Shown here one piece after another: positions 1-8,891 of a stretch of DNA of 64,000 bases. Origin of the DNA: Thiorhodococcus sp. (GTDB lineage Bacteria > Pseudomonadota > Gammaproteobacteria > Chromatiales > Chromatiaceae); contig JARIBS010000008.1 in NCBI GenBank assembly GCA_029257385.1, forward strand, positions 1 through 64,000. The letters run 5' to 3'. Both the position numbers and the translations under genes were made by a program. The stretch's first letter is position 1; every line of letters starts with the position of its first letter. The notes beneath the pieces are model-generated. The model worked only from the letters and a program-made list of their open reading frames with translations, searched no databases and was not told the DNA's origin.

Positions 1-517
1 GCCGGTCGGCGTGCGCCCCGCCTGTCACGTCGAAGAGGTATCGACGGTAGGCTGGGGTCGCGGGACGCGCCGGGGTCAGTCCCTCGCGCGCCGTTTCCGC
101 GACACTCTCCCAGCCATCCTTGCCGACCTCACTGACCAGCGCGCGCCGACAGTTCAGCCCCACCATCGCGAGTCCGAAATCGCGGCAGAACCGAAAGATC
201 GGCATGTACAGCTCGGGGTCAAAGCTCCAGACCGTCTGCCACTCGGCCCGCTCGAGAAAGCGATCCTCGGGCATCTCTCCCGCCACCCATTCGGCCAGTA
301 CAGGATTGAGCCGGGCGGGAAACATCTCGAATCCCATGACGATATCGCGACGATGCGCCAGCAGACCTGCCGCCACATGCATCTGCCAGCGATGATTATC
401 GGCGCGGTCATGGGTCTCGCCCAGCAGGACGACGGGTGCTCGCGCCGCGCGGGCGATCACTTGCGGATGGTCGAGCGACTGACCAGTTGCAGGGTCGAAC
501 CATGTGCTCTGTCTCAT
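1..517 (-). CDS. ChaN family protein (DUF399-like, heme/iron-associated), 3' end outside the window
   Basis: Minus-strand reading MRQSTWFDPATGQSLDHPQVIARAARAPVVLLGETHDRADNHRWQMHVAAGLLAHRRDIVMGFEMFPARLNPVL... with typical GE(T/S)HD and GFEMF motifs; ATG overlaps the stop of the upstream ABC gene. Absent from the ORF track because it is open at the edge. Confidence 0.82.
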   Translation of the reverse strand, partial: MRQSTWFDPATGQSLDHPQVIARAARAPVVLLGETHDRADNHRWQMHVAAGLLAHRRDIVMGFEMFPARLNPVLAEWVAGEMPEDRFLERAEWQTVWSFDPELYMPIFRFCRDFGLAMVGLNCRRALVSEVGKDGWESVAETAREGLTPARPATPAYRRYLFDVTGGAHADR

Positions 518-2232
518 GCAATTCTCCTTTCCGGCGTCTCTTCAGCGCCGATTGTCCAGGTTCGGTAGGGGCTCAATGCCAGGGGTTGCCGATGGGATAC
601 GCAGAGAATCGTGGTATCGGGGAGTTCTCGGCGGATCATTCGAAGCATGTCGGCCTCGGCGCGTACGTCCAGCGCGCTGGTGGCTTCGTCCAGCACGATC
701 CAGTCGGGCCGCGATATCAAGATGCGGGCCAGCGCCAACCGTTGACGCTCGCCCATCGACAGCCCCTCGACCGCCTCGGGACCATGCACTGCCATCTGTG
801 ACAGTCGATGCCCCAGCCCGAGTGTTGTGAGCACCTTATGCAGCCGCGCGGGCGGCACCTTGGCCGGGTCGTGGGGATAGCAGGCGGCGACAGCCAGCCC
901 TTCGGGGGAAACATGGGGTTTTTGCGGCAGGAACATGATCGATGCCTCGGGCCGCCCGATGCGCCCCGCACCATAGCGCCAGAGACCCGACAGCGCGGCC
1001 AGAAGCGTACTCTTGCCCTGACCCGAAGGGCCGCGGATCCAGATCCGCTCGCCGGGCTTGATCGTGATATCGGGCACCCGATCAAGCGCCCGGCCCTGTG
1101 GCGTGTAGAGCGTGAGACCACTCACATGCAGCGCGCCGTCCTGCGTGGTTTCACGCTCAATCGAGCGGGGTGCGCCGGGCATGGGCGAGGGACAGTCGCA
1201 GTTTGCAAACAGACCATCCAGGCGTTGCGCGACGGCGGCGAACTCGGCCAGATTGCGATAGGAAAAGATGAACCAACTGAGCGTGGTCGTGACCCGCGAG
1301 AAGGCCGCAGAGAGCTGCATCAGTCCACCAAAGGTCACCGCTCCCGCGAAATAGGCCGGCAACGCAAAGAACAGCGGCAGACGTAGCACCGAGTGGAAAT
1401 AAGGCCGGGTAAAAAGCCCGAGGATGAACTCACGCCCGATGAGACGGTGCCAGTTACCGCGTATCGCCTCGAAGCGCGTGTCGAGTCTGCGGCGTTCGGC
1501 TGGCTCACCGCGAGACTGGGCCACTTCGGTCGCGGATTCGCGCAGTTGAATGAGGGCGTGACGGAAGTCGGCCTCGCGCCGCTCCTGGCGAAAGACCAGC
1601 GACTTGAGCGGGCGCCCCAGCAGATGCGTAATGCCGCTGGAGAGCGCCACATAGATAAACGCCAGCCAAACCATGTAACGCGGGATCGAGATGTCAGTGC
1701 CCATCAGGGCGAGGTTCAGGGCGAAGTCCGACAGCCCCCAAAGGATCGCGACGTAGGAGAAGAGGGCCACGATATTGGTGATCAGGTCGATGGATTCGAG
1801 CAGCAGCAGGCGGATGAAATTGCGGCAATCCTCGGCCACGCGCTGATCGGGGTTGTCCACCGCTTCGACCGAGAGACCTGGGCGCAGATGCCAGTGCGCG
1901 CCGTCGCACAGCCAGCCGTCGAGCGCCTGTGCGGTCAGTCGCGCCCGCCAGATAAAGAGCAACCGCTTGCGCAGCCAGTCTCCTGTCAGGTAGGCCGAAG
2001 CCGACATGGCCACCAGCGCGGCGAAAACCCAGATCTGCGCCACCGCCTGTGCAACATCGAGTTGCTCGAGGGCGTCGTAGAACGTCTTGGTCCAGTCGAT
2101 GAACTGGATCGACACCCAGACGCCCACGAACTCCAGCGCCAGGACGGTGGCGTAAAGACTCAGCCCGATCCAGGCGCGTGGTCCCGAGACCGTGCGCTTG
2201 GTCAGGCGATACATACTGCTCAGAACCGGCAT
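514..2232 (-). CDS. SbmA/BacA/YddA-like ABC transporter, fused permease and ATPase
   Basis: N-terminal TM region FIDWTKTFYDALEQLD, then Walker A GPSGQGKST, signature LSMGERQRLALARIL, Walker B DWIVLDEATSALD. Confidence 0.88.
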   Translation of the reverse strand: MPVLSSMYRLTKRTVSGPRAWIGLSLYATVLALEFVGVWVSIQFIDWTKTFYDALEQLDVAQAVAQIWVFAALVAMSASAYLTGDWLRKRLLFIWRARLTAQALDGWLCDGAHWHLRPGLSVEAVDNPDQRVAEDCRNFIRLLLLESIDLITNIVALFSYVAILWGLSDFALNLALMGTDISIPRYMVWLAFIYVALSSGITHLLGRPLKSLVFRQERREADFRHALIQLRESATEVAQSRGEPAERRRLDTRFEAIRGNWHRLIGREFILGLFTRPYFHSVLRLPLFFALPAYFAGAVTFGGLMQLSAAFSRVTTTLSWFIFSYRNLAEFAAVAQRLDGLFANCDCPSPMPGAPRSIERETTQDGALHVSGLTLYTPQGRALDRVPDITIKPGERIWIRGPSGQGKSTLLAALSGLWRYGAGRIGRPEASIMFLPQKPHVSPEGLAVAACYPHDPAKVPPARLHKVLTTLGLGHRLSQMAVHGPEAVEGLSMGERQRLALARILISRPDWIVLDEATSALDVRAEADMLRMIRRELPDTTILCVSHRQPLALSPYRTWTIGAEETPERRIA

Positions 2233-2241
2233 GGCGCAGGC

Positions 2242-4500
2242 TCAAAACGCCAGGTTGAAGGACACAGCGAACGCACGGCCCGCCCCGGTCTGTAGTTCGA
2301 TCGGGTTGGACCGCGCCACGCTATCCGTCGCGTTGATGCTGTAATTGGCTGCATTCGCGGTAAAGTAGCGCGTGTCAAAGGCGTTGGTGAGGCTGAAATT
2401 AACTACGCCATTTTTGATCACTTTCCATTGCGCGTTAAGATCAAGCAGGCCATAGCCCGAGGGCTTGAAGTCGTCGGGGTCCTCAGTGTCCTCGACTTCG
2501 GCGGCGAATACGCCAATGGCCATCAGCCGCAGATCGTATCGCGGAAACTCGCGCGTGAGCGACACCGTGGCCGTCAGCGGGGGCAGTGTATGTGGGGTTT
2601 TCTCCTCGTCCGGCGCTGCCCGTTGACGGCCCTTCTGCCCCGAGGCCGCAAAGCCGCCGGTCAGCAGATCATCGAACTTCCATTCGCCCGATGCCTCAAG
2701 CCCCCAGACATCTACCGATGAGATGTTGCGATAGGTATAGACGCTCGTGCCCGGTGGATTGTAGAAACTCTGGATGAAGCTCGTATAGTCGGCATTAAAC
2801 GCGTTCAGCGCGAAATATCCCCGCGCGTACTCACCCCGCACACCGATCTCGTAGCTCTTGACCTCTTCCGGCTTGAGGTTGGGGGCCGGGATCAGATCGA
2901 AGGCTCTGCCGGGCAAGGACGTAAACAATTGCTGTGCCGTGGGCATTTTGAAGCCTTCGCCGTATTTGGCCCAGACCGAATAGGTCTCGTCGAAGCGGTA
3001 GAGTGCGCCGAGGCTTTTCAAAAGCTCTTCGTTGGTGCGCTTGCGCGGTTCGTAGCCTTCGACTGGCTTATAGTCTGAGTCGGGTTGCGGATCGATTTCA
3101 TAGGTGGCATAACGCAGCCCCGGTGTCAGTTCAAACCGGCTGGCGCCGAATGTGATGCGGTCCTCGACATAGAGATCGGCGCGCGTGGTGTCGGCGTTGG
3201 CGAAGTTGAACCCGCCCGCACGCCTTTCGGTGAGGGTGCCTTGGCTCAGGTTGTTGATCAGGTCGCGGCGCGCGTAGTCGGTTTTGGCATAATCACCGTC
3301 GAATCCGTAAATCAGGCTGTGCTCGGCGGTGCCGGTGGCGAATTCCGAGGTGGCCTGAATATCCAGCTCAATGAAATCCTCCGCATAGCGCAGTCTGTCG
3401 TAGGTGATGATCTCGTCGCCACCTGCTGAGGTCGATGTCTCAACTCCCGTTCTCGTGTAGCCGTGCGGCGCGAAGGCTAGCGTCGTCTTGAGCGCGGAGA
3501 GAAAACCGCCCGATGGCGTCCAGAGATGTTCGATCGCGTGGCGTTCGCGTGTGAGATCGAGATTGCGATCGTAATCGCGGATGATTTCGCCCGTCGGCTT
3601 CCCGGTGAGGTTCGACACGACCGGGCCGAGGCTGTAGTTGTACTGCACGTCAGTGTCGCGGTTGAGAATATCGGTGGAGAATTCGAAGCGGTTCTGGCCG
3701 TTGGGTTTCCAGACCAGTTTGGCCAAAACACGATATGAAGTGTTATCGGTGGGGTCCAGCTCGTTACAGGGCGTCGCCCCCCAGGCGAGGTTGCGCGGAC
3801 AGCCGTAGATTCCGCCATCGGAGCGGGCATTGGAGAACTTGGTTTCGTGAGCGCTCGTGCGTGAATAGCCAATGAGCACATCGACTTCGGGCGAGAGCTT
3901 CTGCGCATAGTTCAGCGAGCTGGATTTACTATCGTCGAGCGAATCGAAACCCAGGCGGACATTGCCACCGCGCTCGCGACCCTGAAGCACATCCTCGGGA
4001 TCGATGGTCTGCAGCGCCACCACGCCGCCCAAGGCATCCGCGCCCCACAGAATGGAGGCCGGGCCGCGCACGATTTCCACCTGCTTGGTGAAGTTGAAAT
4101 CGAAGTAGTCGCGCGTGCCGTCGATGATCCGCTCAGACATGCGCGATCCGTCGATCTGCAACTGCACGCGGTTTCCACCCACCCCGCGAATCGAAATGCC
4201 GCCGAACGTGCTGAAGGGATCGGTCGCACCGGTCTGCCGCCCGACTGTGACACCAGGGATGGTGCGCACCAGCTCGCTGATATCGGAGATGTTGCGCGCT
4301 TCGATCTCTTTGCCGTCGATGATGGTGGTGTTGCTCGGCACGTCGAGCTGTGTTGCCTGCCGACGGTCGGTGCCTAGTACGACGATCGTGTCGAGATCGA
4401 CTGCGTGTTCCTGCGCGTGCAGGCTGAGGGGGTGTGCGAGAAGGGCTGCAAACGGGATCGACGCGCGCAATATTGCGCGCGTCTTGGGGGAACTGGCCAT
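2242..4500 (-). CDS. TonB-dependent outer-membrane receptor (heme/hemoglobin-type)
   Basis: Signal peptide, TonB box-like DTIVVLGT, plug domain, C-terminal RYFTANAANYSINATDSVARSNPIELQTGAGRAFAVSFNLAF ending in aromatic-rich strand. Confidence 0.88.
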   Translation of the reverse strand: MASSPKTRAILRASIPFAALLAHPLSLHAQEHAVDLDTIVVLGTDRRQATQLDVPSNTTIIDGKEIEARNISDISELVRTIPGVTVGRQTGATDPFSTFGGISIRGVGGNRVQLQIDGSRMSERIIDGTRDYFDFNFTKQVEIVRGPASILWGADALGGVVALQTIDPEDVLQGRERGGNVRLGFDSLDDSKSSSLNYAQKLSPEVDVLIGYSRTSAHETKFSNARSDGGIYGCPRNLAWGATPCNELDPTDNTSYRVLAKLVWKPNGQNRFEFSTDILNRDTDVQYNYSLGPVVSNLTGKPTGEIIRDYDRNLDLTRERHAIEHLWTPSGGFLSALKTTLAFAPHGYTRTGVETSTSAGGDEIITYDRLRYAEDFIELDIQATSEFATGTAEHSLIYGFDGDYAKTDYARRDLINNLSQGTLTERRAGGFNFANADTTRADLYVEDRITFGASRFELTPGLRYATYEIDPQPDSDYKPVEGYEPRKRTNEELLKSLGALYRFDETYSVWAKYGEGFKMPTAQQLFTSLPGRAFDLIPAPNLKPEEVKSYEIGVRGEYARGYFALNAFNADYTSFIQSFYNPPGTSVYTYRNISSVDVWGLEASGEWKFDDLLTGGFAASGQKGRQRAAPDEEKTPHTLPPLTATVSLTREFPRYDLRLMAIGVFAAEVEDTEDPDDFKPSGYGLLDLNAQWKVIKNGVVNFSLTNAFDTRYFTANAANYSINATDSVARSNPIELQTGAGRAFAVSFNLAF

Positions 4501-4671
4501 GCTACATCTCCGGTCGCCAGGAAAACTTCAGGGAGCGTGCTGGCGACGGATATGCTGGCATGGGTGCGCGGTGCCGTTGGCGAATGCGCGCAACCGGTCT
4601 TAATAAAGTCTGGCCATTTCTTTGTCAATTATTTTGTGGCGGCTAGCCTTCGATCTGGCGCAGGCGAATTC

Positions 4672-5895
4672 CTAACCCTTCTGCGCGATCACCTGCTCCA
4701 CCTGGGCCGCATCGCCCTTGTCCATACGCTCGATGGCGGCATCCCCCTGGGCCGCCAAGACCTCAAGACGGTCGATCTGGGCATCGAGTCGGGGGAGTGC
4801 CTCGCGCCGGTAACGCGAGACTTCGTCGATCGCCCCGATCACATCGGTGAACGCCTGCTCCAACTGTTTCATGTCGAGTACCGTGGACGCTGCCCGGTTC
4901 TGGATCTCCACCCCCTGGGTGCGCAGCGCCTTGGCCGTGCCGGCGATCAGGTTTGAGGTGGTGGTGTTCAAGGCTTCCACCCGATCCAGCACCAAACGCT
5001 GATTGGCGAGTGCAAGCGCCACGGTGACTGCGACATTCAAGGCCGAGACCGTCACATTGATGGCCCGATCCACCCCGCGCATCAGCTCCCGGTTGTTCCT
5101 GATGACCACCTCCAGAGCCATGATGCCCTGCTGACTGACCGCCAACTGTTGTTGCAGATCCAGGATGCGCTGGCGCAGCGGAAACAGCAGCTCCTCATCC
5201 AGGAAACGTCGCTTGGGATCATCCGGGGGCAGCTCCAGGGCCTTGTCCTCCAGTCGCCGATCGATGATTCGGCCCAGTGCGATCTGCCGGCGCAACTGAT
5301 CCAGGCTGTCGCGCAGTGACTGCTGATCGTCGCTCAGGGTCAGATTGTCGCGATGCAGCATGTGCTTGCCGGCCTCCAGATCCTTGATGATGCCGTCGAG
5401 CGCCTCCTGCGCGGTCTCGAACTTCTGGAAATAGCGTTGCAGTGGCGTCCCGACGCCTGGGATCAGGGCCAGGAGCCGTGTCAGGCCCGCCCGACTCAGG
5501 TCGTAGCGCTGGGGATCGAGCTCCTGCATACGGATGCGCAGATCTACCAGCGAGCGGGCCACCGGACCGCCCTCGTCGCCCTGATGAGCCAGCTTGCGGA
5601 TGGGTGCCTGGAGCATCTGGCTGCGATGGGCCGCCTGACGCTGGACCTCCAGCCCCATCTCGTCGACGGCTTGGCGCTGACGACGGTTGGTCCCATCCTG
5701 GTCCGTCGCTTTGAGTGCCTCGGCCACGAAGGCATCGGCGATGGCCAGCAGTGCGGGATCGTCCAGCACAGTCTCGGGGTCGGTTTCCTGTTTCACCCGG
5801 GCCTCGATCTCCGCCGCCGGGGGGAGCGAGAGATTGAAGTGGGAATCGTCGGTCGCTTTTAGGGTCTTGGATGTGCTCATGATGGGGTTTCTCAC
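4672..5895 (-). CDS. TelA/KlaA/YaaN family protein (toxic anion resistance family)
   Basis: Long helical protein with IPGVGTPLQRYFQKFETAQEALDGIIKDLEAGKHMLHRDNLTL and ALNVAVTVALALANQRLVLDRVEALNTTTSNLI, typical of TelA; likely start MSTSKTLK. Confidence 0.88.
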   Translation of the reverse strand: MRNPIMSTSKTLKATDDSHFNLSLPPAAEIEARVKQETDPETVLDDPALLAIADAFVAEALKATDQDGTNRRQRQAVDEMGLEVQRQAAHRSQMLQAPIRKLAHQGDEGGPVARSLVDLRIRMQELDPQRYDLSRAGLTRLLALIPGVGTPLQRYFQKFETAQEALDGIIKDLEAGKHMLHRDNLTLSDDQQSLRDSLDQLRRQIALGRIIDRRLEDKALELPPDDPKRRFLDEELLFPLRQRILDLQQQLAVSQQGIMALEVVIRNNRELMRGVDRAINVTVSALNVAVTVALALANQRLVLDRVEALNTTTSNLIAGTAKALRTQGVEIQNRAASTVLDMKQLEQAFTDVIGAIDEVSRYRREALPRLDAQIDRLEVLAAQGDAAIERMDKGDAAQVEQVIAQKG

Positions 5896-5929
5896 GCCAT
5901 GCGTTGGCCAGTCGTTGTCAGCGTATCAG

Positions 5930-6090
5930 GGGTCAGCTCACTAAACGGAAAAAATCGTATGTTAAGCCGCTCGACTGTCGTTCCTACTTCACGAGGTACG
6001 GCTTGTTGATGGTGGCTGCGAGGTCGGGACCTTTGTAATACGGCCGAATCCAGATCAGCTTGCGCTCTTGGCTCTCCGGGCCGTGTGGCT
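5930..6090. repeat. Left arm of a long imperfect inverted repeat bounding an insertion
   Basis: ggggtcagctcactaaacggaaaaaatcgta...ttcacgaggtacggcttgttgatggtggctg...cggccgaatccagatcagctt matches the reverse complement of about 8600-8766. Confidence 0.85.
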
Positions 6091-6238
6091 GCCGTCGCCA
6101 GTGACCACGCACCATGAAACGCACCAGTAGCTTAGCGCCTCCGCTGCCACCACAGGGCGATCGCATCAAGGGATTATCGACTACTGTTGGACGGGGTGGC
6201 CGGATTGCCCCAGACTCGCGCGTCCGTTTTCGCTGTCC

Positions 6239-6547
6239 TTGCAAGAGTGCGCCATGCGGGAAATGACCTCGGATCGATCCCTGTTGAGCCATTTCTCGAG
6301 GCTGAAGGATCCACGCTGTGCGATCAAGCAACGCCATCGGCTCAACGACATGATCGCGATCGCCATCACGGGTGTGCTCTGCGGGGCCGATGGCTGGGTG
6401 CAAATCGCCGAATTCGGCAACGCCAAACGCGCGTGGCTGGAACGGTTCCTGGAACTGCCCAACGGGATTCCCGCGCACGACACTTTTGGGCGCGTGTTCA
6501 GTTTGATTGATCCGCAGAATGAGTATGCTATAGGCGAGCTGGATTAA
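6239..6547 (+). pseudogene. Truncated ISAs1-family transposase (N-terminal part)
   Basis: SLLSHFSRLKDPRCAIKQRHRLNDMIAIAITGVLCGADGWVQIAEFGNAKRAWLERFLELPNGIPAHDTFGRVFSLIDP then the similarity ends. Confidence 0.85.
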
Positions 6548-6608
6548 GGAGACTAGATTGGCTAACTTACCCGACAGACACGATTTCAAAGACTGTATGG
6601 GTAAGCCT

Positions 6609-6975
6609 ATGGCGATTTCCGACCGTATCCGCAAGCTCCGGTAAGAGCGACACTGGTCCCAGGCCGAGCTGGGCGAACAACTGAGCGTGCATCAAAAGCA
6701 GGTCTCCGCCTACGAACGAGGCGTGAACCTGCCGTCCACCGAGGTGCTGATCAAACTGGCTGAGGTGTTCAATGTGACGCTGGATTACCTAGCCTTCGAG
6801 GCCAAGGGGCAACCAGCTTCCTTTGAACATCCAGGATCGGGAGCTACTGCGCCGCTTCGAGGAGGTGGACACCCTCTCGGACCAGGATAAGGACCTGGCC
6901 AAGGAGATTCTGGATTTGGTGATCCTCAAGCACCGTTTCCGGGAACTGGCTGGCCCCAAAGCCGCCATCGGCTAA
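6609..6975 (+). pseudogene. XRE-family helix-turn-helix regulator, disrupted
   Basis: MAISDRIRKLR*ERHWSQAELGEQLSVHQKQVSAYERGVNLPSTEVLIKLAEVFNVTLDYLAFEAKGQPAS, then a frameshift to LNIQDRELLRRFEEVDTLSDQDKDLAKEILDLVILKHRFRELAGPKAAIG*; in-frame TAA at 6642. Confidence 0.85.
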
Positions 6976-6989
6976 AGGAGGTACAGATT

Positions 6990-7217
6990 ATGAGCATTCA
7001 GAGCCAGCCCATGCAGAACCTGGTGGAGAAGATTCGATCGCTGCCGGCCGAGCGTATCGCCGAGGTGGAGGATTTTGTGGATTTCCTGAAGCAACGCACC
7101 CAAGCCAGGCAGCCCGCCCCACGTAAGCCGCTGGATTTTCCGGTGATCAGCGTGGGCAAGTGGCCCGAGGATTTGAGTCTGCGCCGAGAGGATATGTATG
7201 GCGACGATGGCCGCTGA
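6990..7217 (+). CDS. DUF2281/VapB-like antitoxin
   Basis: MSIQSQPMQNLVEKIRSLPAERIAEVEDFVDFLKQRTQ...; overlaps the downstream PIN-domain ORF. Confidence 0.72.
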   Translation: MSIQSQPMQNLVEKIRSLPAERIAEVEDFVDFLKQRTQARQPAPRKPLDFPVISVGKWPEDLSLRREDMYGDDGR

Positions 7218-7641
7218 AGCGCTGTTTGTTGACACCAACGTCCTGGTCTATGCCAACGTCATCGAGACGCCGTTGCATGACCAGGCGCTGGCAGCGATCA
7301 ATACCGCCCATCAGGCAGGACGAACGATCTGGATCAGCCGCCAGGTCATCCGCGAGCACCTGGTTACCATGACCCGGCTCCAGTCCTTCGAGAACCTGCC
7401 AAAGGCCACGGTGCTCGAACAGATCGATCAGTTCATCGAGCGCTTTGAGGTGGCGGACGACACCGTCGCCGTTACCAGGCAGCTCGTCAAGTTGATGGGG
7501 GATCTAAAAATCGGCGGCAAGCAGGTTCACGATGCCAACATCGTGGCTACTATGCTGGCCTATGACATTCCCTGTTTGCTGACCCACAACGTCAAGGATT
7601 TTGAGCGCTTTGGGGAGGTGATCAGAATCGAGGGGATTTGA
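7198..7641 (+). CDS. PIN-domain toxin (VapC-like)
   Basis: LFVDTNVLVYANV...QVHDANIVATMLAYDIPCLLTHNVKDFERFGEVIRIEGI, with conserved acidic PIN residues. Confidence 0.88.
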   Translation: MATMAAEALFVDTNVLVYANVIETPLHDQALAAINTAHQAGRTIWISRQVIREHLVTMTRLQSFENLPKATVLEQIDQFIERFEVADDTVAVTRQLVKLMGDLKIGGKQVHDANIVATMLAYDIPCLLTHNVKDFERFGEVIRIEGI

Positions 7642-7689
7642 CGGCATTCAGCCGAACCGGCGCATGGAATGCACCCTACCAGGCTGAAT

Positions 7690-7953
7690 TCAGTAGTCTC
7701 TCGCGTAGATGTACGCCACTAGCTCATCTTCACCATCAGCCGCCAACACCCGAAGTTCGACACATCTCCCGAATTGATCACGAAGGAGCTGAACTGGAAG
7801 CACTTCGAATGTCGCGAAGTCACCTTCCTTGTCAGTCACTACTTCCGACAGTGTTGTTCGTTCGCCAAGCATTATCTCTGCATCTTTGAACGCGAGGTCG
7901 GTTGCCCTTGCGACGCCCCACCCCAAGGCAAGATACAGAGATTCTGACTTCAT
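7690..7953 (-). CDS. Hypothetical protein, candidate immunity protein for the RHS toxin tip
   Basis: 88-codon ORF whose start overlaps the stop of the RHS-CT ORF (ATGA). Confidence 0.55.
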   Translation of the reverse strand: MKSESLYLALGWGVARATDLAFKDAEIMLGERTTLSEVVTDKEGDFATFEVLPVQLLRDQFGRCVELRVLAADGEDELVAYIYARDY

Positions 7954-8462
7954 GGCAGCTTTTGTGGTGGCCGCTCACGTGGAAACGGCTGGCCGGGTTT
8001 CCAACAGCCTGGAAGGCGCGAATGGATGCTAAAGCCGCTGCCGGGTTTGCCCTTGATATAGCAGTCGATTTGCCAATGCATGCAGAGAACCTTCTTGCCG
8101 TCAGGCCCTTTGAATGGATGCCCTTTCCTGTCGAATCTGACCTCGCAGTGGACCGACTTACAGAACTCCGCTGCCTCCTTCATCAGATCGGCGAGCTTCT
8201 TCTTGCACGCCGGAATTTTCCTGCAAATTCGGTACGCGGCGTAACCAATAGCCGCAATCGCTCCACCCGCAGCAGACGCTTCTCCTGTGGGATCCGTGAA
8301 CCGTAGCGGATTCGCTTCGGCGTACAGATAGGTATTCAGTCCCCCTTCGAGCCCGATCGGATCACTCTCAATGTAGCGTCCTGTGGTGGGATCATAGTCC
8401 CTAAAGTAGTTGTAATGCAGCCCCGTCTCATCATCATAGTACTGCCCCGGAAAGCGCAGGCG
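7950..8462 (-). CDS. RHS-repeat protein C-terminal fragment with toxin-like tip (orphan RHS-CT)
   Basis: RFPGQYYDDETGLHYNYFRDYDPTTGRYIESDPIGLEGGLNTYLYAEANPLRFTDPTGEA is the canonical RHS core end, followed by about 108 aa of variable tip; the upstream RHS body is absent. Confidence 0.85.
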   Translation of the reverse strand, partial: RLRFPGQYYDDETGLHYNYFRDYDPTTGRYIESDPIGLEGGLNTYLYAEANPLRFTDPTGEASAAGGAIAAIGYAAYRICRKIPACKKKLADLMKEAAEFCKSVHCEVRFDRKGHPFKGPDGKKVLCMHWQIDCYIKGKPGSGFSIHSRLPGCWKPGQPFPRERPPQKLP

Positions 8463-8486
8463 CATGGCGGTGCGGGCGCTACGTAG

Positions 8487-8595
8487 GTGACAGTCCGGGA
8501 GATGGAGCTGTCGCGTCTGCGTGCGGAGATTGCGCGGCTGAAGCTGGATAACGCTATCCTGCGAAAAGCGACGGCGTACTTCGCAAGGGATGCTG
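8487..8595 (+). pseudogene. IS3-family OrfA remnant
   Basis: REMELSRLRAEIARLKLDNAILRKATAYFARD resembles the C-terminal leucine zipper of IS3 OrfA. Confidence 0.7.
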
Positions 8596-8599
8596 TACG

Positions 8600-8766
8600 G
8601 CAGCTGCACGGGCCTGAGAATCAGCAACGGAAGCTGATCTGGATTCGGCCGTACTCAAAGGCCCCGACCTCACAGCCACCATCAACAAGCCGTACCTCGT
8701 GACGTAGGAACGACAGTCGAGCGGCTTAGCGTACGATTTTTTCCGTTTCGTGAGCTGACCCCTATC
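8600..8766. repeat. Right arm of the long imperfect inverted repeat bounding the insertion
   Basis: Reverse complement of about 5930-6090, including cggccgtactcaaaggccccgacctcacagccaccatcaacaagccgtacctcgtgacgtaggaacgacagtcgagcggcttagcgtacgattttttccgtttcgtgagctgacccc. Confidence 0.85.
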
Positions 8767-8769
8767 AGT

Positions 8770-8884
8770 TGTCAGTAAAGAGACAAGCCGGATGGGCGTT
8801 CGCTTTTGGAAATCCTCTCGATCCTGAAAATCCCGTTAATCCTGTCCATTTCTTCACTGAGCTTTGGGTCGGATCATTTCAGGA
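8770..8884. repeat. Left arm of a second inverted repeat, flanking the XpaC-like gene
   Basis: gtcagtaaagagacaagccggatgggcgttcgcttttggaaatcctctcgatcctgaaaatcccgttaatcctgtccatttcttcactgagctttgggtcggatcatttcagg matches the reverse complement of 9914-10023. Confidence 0.88.
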
Positions 8885-8891
8885 AATCGTC

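Noticed and set aside
1393-2295. 300-aa plus-strand ORF
   Set aside because: Antisense to the ABC transporter permease domain.
4615-4645. Possible Fur box before the TonB receptor
   Set aside because: AT-rich AATAATTGACAAAGAAA matches the Fur consensus too poorly to report.
5984-6634. 216-aa minus-strand ORF
   Set aside because: Mostly antisense to the ISAs1 remnant; only its last about 50 codons (shared with the other repeat arm) look meaningful.
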